From: Phycisphaeraceae bacterium
Lineage (GTDB): Bacteria; Planctomycetota; Phycisphaerae; Phycisphaerales; Zrk34
Direction of reading: 5' to 3'
Assembly: GCA_028281485.1 (NCBI GenBank)
Contig: JANQJT010000056.1
Location: forward strand, 1-9,691
DNA: 9,691 nucleotides
Part shown: positions 6,497 to 9,691 of the stretch, piece by piece
How positions within the stretch are numbered: the first letter of the stretch is position 1
Layout: the number at the start of each line of letters is the position of its first letter
Program-made: the position numbers and the translations under genes
Notes under the pieces: model-generated
Database searches by the model: none
The model's input: the letters and a program-made list of their open reading frames with translations, nothing else
What the model was told of the DNA's origin: nothing

Positions 6497-8005
6497 ATGC
6501 CACCGCGTTTCCATCTCGATCGCCGATGTGCCGGCTTGCTCATCCATCCGACCGCGCTACCGGGGCCGCACGGCTGCGGCGACATCGGCCGACCCGCTCA
6601 TCGATTCCTGCGCTTCCTCCAATCCGCCAAACAAACCGCGTGGCAGATGTTGCCCATCGGCCCGATTGACGCCAGCGGCTGCCCCTACAACGCCCCCTCC
6701 GCCTTCGCCTCCGGTGAACACCTCATCGACTTAAACGCCCTCAAGACCGATGGCCTGCTCAGGCGCGATGACCTCAACCGCACGCACTATATCGCGCCTG
6801 ATCGCGCCCGATACGCAGCCGCTCTCGCCTTCCGTCGCGCACGCCTGGTCAATGCTTTCTCGCGTTTCCAAGCCACCGGCGGACTCAATGACCGCGCCTA
6901 CAAGCGATTCTGTCGGGCACAATCTCACTGGCTCGATGATTACGCGCTGTATGCCGTGTTGCGTCATGACCTGGCCGTCCCGTGGTGGCATTGGCCGCGC
7001 AGCTTGCGCGATCGCGACGCTGCTACGCTGGACCTTGCGCGGCAGCGCCTGCACGCGCAGATCGAGTACCACCGATTCTCACAGTTCGTATTTGATCGAC
7101 AGTGGCGTGACCTCCGCCACGCCGCATCAGACTACGGCGTCGGCCTGATCGGCGACCTGCCCATCTTCGTCGCCCACGACTCAGCCGACGTCTGGGCCCA
7201 CCCCCGCCTCTTCCAGCTCACCCCCACCGGTCGGCCCACCGCCGTCTCCGGTGTCGGCCCCGACATGTTTTCACGCGATGGACAGAGGTGGGGCAACCCG
7301 CTGTACGATTGGCCCGAGCACCATCGCACGGGCTACGCCTGGTGGGTGCAGCGCTTCACACGCCTCGCCGAGCTGTTCGATGCGATCCGCATCGATCACT
7401 TCATCGGCTTCCATCGCTATTACGCCATCCCCGCTCGCGCCAAGATCGCACGAAACGGCCGATGGCGCAAAGGTCCCGGCGCACGTTTCTTTGTCGCACT
7501 CCTCAAACAACTGCCCAGGCTCCAACTCATCGCGGAAGACCTCGGCCACGTCACGCCCGGCGTCCACCAACTCCGCGACCGGTTCAACATCGCGCCCACG
7601 CGCGTCCTCGCCTTCGCCTTCGATCACGACCGCTCACCCCACGCACCCGATCGCTTGCCCCCACGCTGCGCCGCGTACACCACCAACCACGACCTGCCCA
7701 CCGCGCAGCAGCTCATCGACTCACTCCCGTCCGACTCGGCGGCGCACGCCCGCGCGATCAAGCTGCTCGACACATCTCCCGACAACTTCTGCCGCGACAC
7801 GGTCCGTGCCCTCTACCGCAGCGCCGCCAACACCGCCATCGTCCACCTGCCCGATGCGCTGGGCCTGGGCGCCGAAGCCCGATTCAACACGCCTGGCACG
7901 TGCAGCGAGGCGAACTGGACCTGGCGGCTGCAACCCGATCAGCTCAAACCGGCTGTCGCCCGCCGATTGGCGGCGCTCGCCGTCGAGACCGACCGCGCAC
8001 GCTAA
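6497..8005 (+). CDS. malQ: 4-alpha-glucanotransferase (amylomaltase, GH77)
   Basis: A 502-residue cytoplasmic enzyme that transfers alpha-1,4-glucan segments between maltodextrins, in glycogen and maltodextrin metabolism. The GH77 signatures appear in order: GLLIHPTALPGPHGCGDIG (13-31), WQMLPIGPID (49-58), SGCPYNAPSAFA (60-71), GDLPIFVAHDSADVWAHP (219-236), GVGPDMFSRDGQRWGNPLYD (252-271), the nucleophile D300 in IRIDHFIGFHRYY, the acid/base E347 in IAEDLG, the third acid D399 in YTTNHDLPT, and NTPGTCSEANWTWR (464-477). Length equals that of typical short bacterial amylomaltases. The third-acid motif reads TTNHDLPT instead of the common GTHDNDT, but Asp is kept. Start ATG 6497 is the first Met before the opening strand and has no Shine-Dalgarno site. 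lgt begins 49 bases downstream on the same strand, so some co-transcription is possible. Confidence 0.95.
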   Translation: MPPRFHLDRRCAGLLIHPTALPGPHGCGDIGRPAHRFLRFLQSAKQTAWQMLPIGPIDASGCPYNAPSAFASGEHLIDLNALKTDGLLRRDDLNRTHYIAPDRARYAAALAFRRARLVNAFSRFQATGGLNDRAYKRFCRAQSHWLDDYALYAVLRHDLAVPWWHWPRSLRDRDAATLDLARQRLHAQIEYHRFSQFVFDRQWRDLRHAASDYGVGLIGDLPIFVAHDSADVWAHPRLFQLTPTGRPTAVSGVGPDMFSRDGQRWGNPLYDWPEHHRTGYAWWVQRFTRLAELFDAIRIDHFIGFHRYYAIPARAKIARNGRWRKGPGARFFVALLKQLPRLQLIAEDLGHVTPGVHQLRDRFNIAPTRVLAFAFDHDRSPHAPDRLPPRCAAYTTNHDLPTAQQLIDSLPSDSAAHARAIKLLDTSPDNFCRDTVRALYRSAANTAIVHLPDALGLGAEARFNTPGTCSEANWTWRLQPDQLKPAVARRLAALAVETDRAR

Positions 8006-8054
8006 GGCCCATCGCTTTGCCTCACACACGCGGCGCGATACCTTGTGCACACAC

Positions 8055-9164
8055 ATGACACTCACCATCGCCGCCTACTTTCACCGCCTCGACCCCTTCG
8101 CGATCCAGATCTCGCAGGACGCGGGCCTGCGCTGGTACGGCCTGTCCTACCTCACCGGTTTCTTCCTCGCCTACCTCATCGTCCGCACCATGGCCCGACG
8201 CGGCATCAGCCCGCTGCCCGCCGAGCGCGTGGCCGACTTCGTCTTCGCCGTCGCCATCGGCACCGTCGTCGGCGGTCGGCTCGGCTACTGCCTGTTCTAC
8301 GCACGCGACCGCTTCACCGATTTCGACGAGACCACCATCCTCGGCATCACCATGCCCTTCTGGGGCGTGCTCAAGCTCTGGGACGGCGGCATGGCGTCGC
8401 ACGGCGGCATCATCGGCATCGCCGTCGCCTGCATCATCTTTGCGCGATACACCAAGACCCCCACGCTGCACCTGTTCGATCTTTGCTCGCTCACAGGCGG
8501 CCTGGGCGTGTTCTTCGGGCGCCTGGCCAACTTCGTCAACGGCGAACTCGTCGGCCGCCCCTGCGACCCGCGGTTCTCCCTGGCGGTGCGCTTCCCGCAG
8601 GACATGACGGACTGGAACCGCGAACAACTCCAGGAACTCGGCCCCGTCATCGACGCCATCGGCCCCGAAAACCTCGGCGCCAGCGCCCAGCAGTGGGACG
8701 GCTGGCTGAACCAGTACACCACCGACCAAACGATCTTCGCCCGGGTGCACGAGACCATCGATCGTCTCATCGCGATCACCCACCAGCGCACGCCCCTCGG
8801 CGAGCGGGCCGTCGAGCTGCTCACGCCCATGATCGAAACACGTCACCCCTCACAGCTCTACCAGGCGTTCGGCGAAGGTCTGGCGATGTTCGTCGTCCTC
8901 ATGCTCATCTGGCTCGTGCCGCGCAAGCCCGGCGTGATCGGCGCAGCCTGCCTCATGCTCTACGCCGGCTTCCGCATCCTCGGCGAACAGTTCCGCATGC
9001 CCGACAACCACATCGCGCACCACGAGTTCGCGCAGTACGGCGTCACGCGCGGCCAACTACTCAGCTTCGCGATGTTCTCGGTCGGATTGGTGCTGATGAT
9101 CCTCTGGGTACGCCGGCCCGTGCCGAAGCTCGGCGGCTGGCTGAAATCCAAACGCGGCGATTAA
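8055..9164 (+). CDS. lgt: Prolipoprotein diacylglyceryl transferase with an enlarged periplasmic-side loop
   Basis: A 369-residue polytopic inner-membrane enzyme that moves a diacylglyceryl group from phosphatidylglycerol to the lipobox Cys of prolipoproteins, the first step of lipoprotein maturation. Key regions: RWYGLSYLTGF (26-36) with the conserved Tyr28, WDGGMASHGGIIG (109-121) with His116, the signature FGRLANFVNGELVGRP (154-169) with Arg156, RHPSQLYQAFGEG (263-275), and FRILGEQFRMPD (306-317) with the C-terminal essential Arg region. At least six or seven hydrophobic segments are visible. The stretch from about 172 to 262 is roughly 90 residues, hydrophilic and helical, where well-studied Lgt proteins have a much shorter loop, which explains the excess length. 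ATG 8055 starts just before the first conserved strand; it has no Shine-Dalgarno site, and an in-frame TTG at 8043 is an alternative. The stop overlaps that of the converging GNAT gene. Confidence 0.95.
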   Translation: MTLTIAAYFHRLDPFAIQISQDAGLRWYGLSYLTGFFLAYLIVRTMARRGISPLPAERVADFVFAVAIGTVVGGRLGYCLFYARDRFTDFDETTILGITMPFWGVLKLWDGGMASHGGIIGIAVACIIFARYTKTPTLHLFDLCSLTGGLGVFFGRLANFVNGELVGRPCDPRFSLAVRFPQDMTDWNREQLQELGPVIDAIGPENLGASAQQWDGWLNQYTTDQTIFARVHETIDRLIAITHQRTPLGERAVELLTPMIETRHPSQLYQAFGEGLAMFVVLMLIWLVPRKPGVIGAACLMLYAGFRILGEQFRMPDNHIAHHEFAQYGVTRGQLLSFAMFSVGLVLMILWVRRPVPKLGGWLKSKRGD

Positions 9165-9637
9165 CCCTCGCCCAACGCCCGCGTCATCCGAACGTGCGGC
9201 CCGACACGCGGGATATCAAACGCTTCGCCGATCTGCTTCCACCCCATCTTCCGGTAAAACCCCGCAGCCCCCGTGCGTGCGTTGCACCACAGTCGGCCGA
9301 GCGCACCAAACTCCTCCGCCATCGCGCGCTCGGTGTATCGCAACAGCGCCGCGCCCAGCCCCGTCCCCTGCAACGCATCCGCCACCGCCATACCGCGCAA
9401 CTGATACGAGAACACGCCCTCGTCATCTCGTTGCATCAGGCTCAGGCACGCCACACACGTCTGCCCCATAAACGAACCGAAGTGTCGCGTGCTCGCGTCC
9501 CGGTCACCGTCGAAGTCGGGCGTGTCGCGATCGGTGCCGCGGATGATCACGCCCATGCGCAGATCGAGGATCTCGTCGATCGTAGCGCGACGCAGCTCGA
9601 TCCGCCCGCCGCTCACCGTGTGCGTGTTGTCGTCCAT
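9161..9637 (-). CDS. GNAT family N-acetyltransferase
   Basis: A 158-residue acetyltransferase-fold protein expected to move an acetyl group from acetyl-CoA to an amine; the substrate is unknown. The acetyl-CoA pyrophosphate loop is ALQGTGLGAALLRYTE (about 87-102), preceded by the strand LRGMAVA. The C-terminal motif B has WCNARTGAAGFYRKMGWKQIG (starts near 116), with the FYRKMGW turn typical of the fold, and the ending IPRVGPHVRM resembles ElaA/YjgM-like acetyltransferases of small molecules. ATG 9637 is preferred over the GTG at 9646 because a GGGGG run lies just before it, although the spacing is short. A promoter-like pair directly upstream would give an almost leaderless transcript. It faces lgt and shares the TTAA stop overlap, so the two are transcribed toward each other. 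Confidence 0.88.
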   Translation of the reverse strand: MDDNTHTVSGGRIELRRATIDEILDLRMGVIIRGTDRDTPDFDGDRDASTRHFGSFMGQTCVACLSLMQRDDEGVFSYQLRGMAVADALQGTGLGAALLRYTERAMAEEFGALGRLWCNARTGAAGFYRKMGWKQIGEAFDIPRVGPHVRMTRALGEG

Positions 9638-9644
9638 AGCCCCC

Positions 9645-9673
9645 ACTGTATCGCGATCGGTTGTCGTTGTGCA
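9645..9673 (-). promoter_or_regulatory. Candidate promoter of the GNAT gene
   Basis: On the minus strand TGCACA (plus 9668-9673) and TACAGT (plus 9645-9650) are 17 bases apart, matching the -35 and -10 consensus at 4 of 6 positions each. The -10 ends 7 bases before the ATG at 9637, so the transcript would be nearly leaderless. This is suggestive only. Confidence 0.3.
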
Positions 9674-9691
9674 GGTCGGCCGCCGAGGCGT

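Noticed and set aside
7251..8054. In-frame upstream extension of lgt through the amylomaltase gene
   Set aside because: The extension is Ser/Thr/Pro/Arg low-complexity shadow sequence; Lgt homology begins just after 8055.
8022..8846. Minus-strand open frame opposite lgt
   Set aside because: It is composed of Ala/Gly/Glu/Val-rich shadow sequence; lgt is unambiguous on the other strand.

Overview
The window looks like chromosomal DNA from a high-GC bacterium of the Planctomycetota, probably near the Phycisphaerae. The taxon is an inference from two secreted proteins with PEP-CTERM sorting tails, a two-repeat dockerin next to one of those tails, a long-loop Lgt, a family-5 uracil-DNA glycosylase, and weak or absent Shine-Dalgarno sequences. 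There is no rRNA, and I saw no tRNA, CRISPR array, insertion sequence or phage gene.

Left part (1-3694, all minus strand): two exported-protein genes. The upstream one (2885-3694) encodes a DUF4114/PEP-CTERM protein and ends at a clear intrinsic terminator (2833-2859). A leader of about 300 bases with an alternating CG tract and a bulged hairpin separates it from the large gene at 52-2583. That gene encodes a secreted subtilase-like protein with an inserted beta domain, a beta-rich middle, a two-EF-hand dockerin and a PEP-CTERM tail. In the subtilase fold the position normally held by the catalytic His appears to be Glu, as in sedolisins. The protease half of the gene is clearly more AT-rich than the rest of the window.

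Centre (3695-5611): a roughly 360-base divergent intergenic region, then an LpxH-like metallophosphoesterase gene on the plus strand. It converges, with overlapping stop codons, on a minus-strand gene for an unrecognised three-helix membrane protein with a soluble beta-rich C-terminus.

Right part (5777-9637): a family-5 uracil-DNA glycosylase (minus) and a GH77 4-alpha-glucanotransferase (plus) start 33 bases apart, back to back. Next comes lgt (plus), which again meets a minus-strand GNAT acetyltransferase gene at overlapping stop codons.

The genes do not form one pathway. LpxH-like phosphatase and Lgt both serve envelope biogenesis (lipid A-type glycolipid and lipoprotein), and the two PEP-CTERM proteins depend on an exosortase that is not in the window. 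I found no convincing new multi-gene system. The most interesting items are the Glu-for-His subtilase with its mosaic composition, the probably leaderless divergent promoters, and the enlarged Lgt loop.
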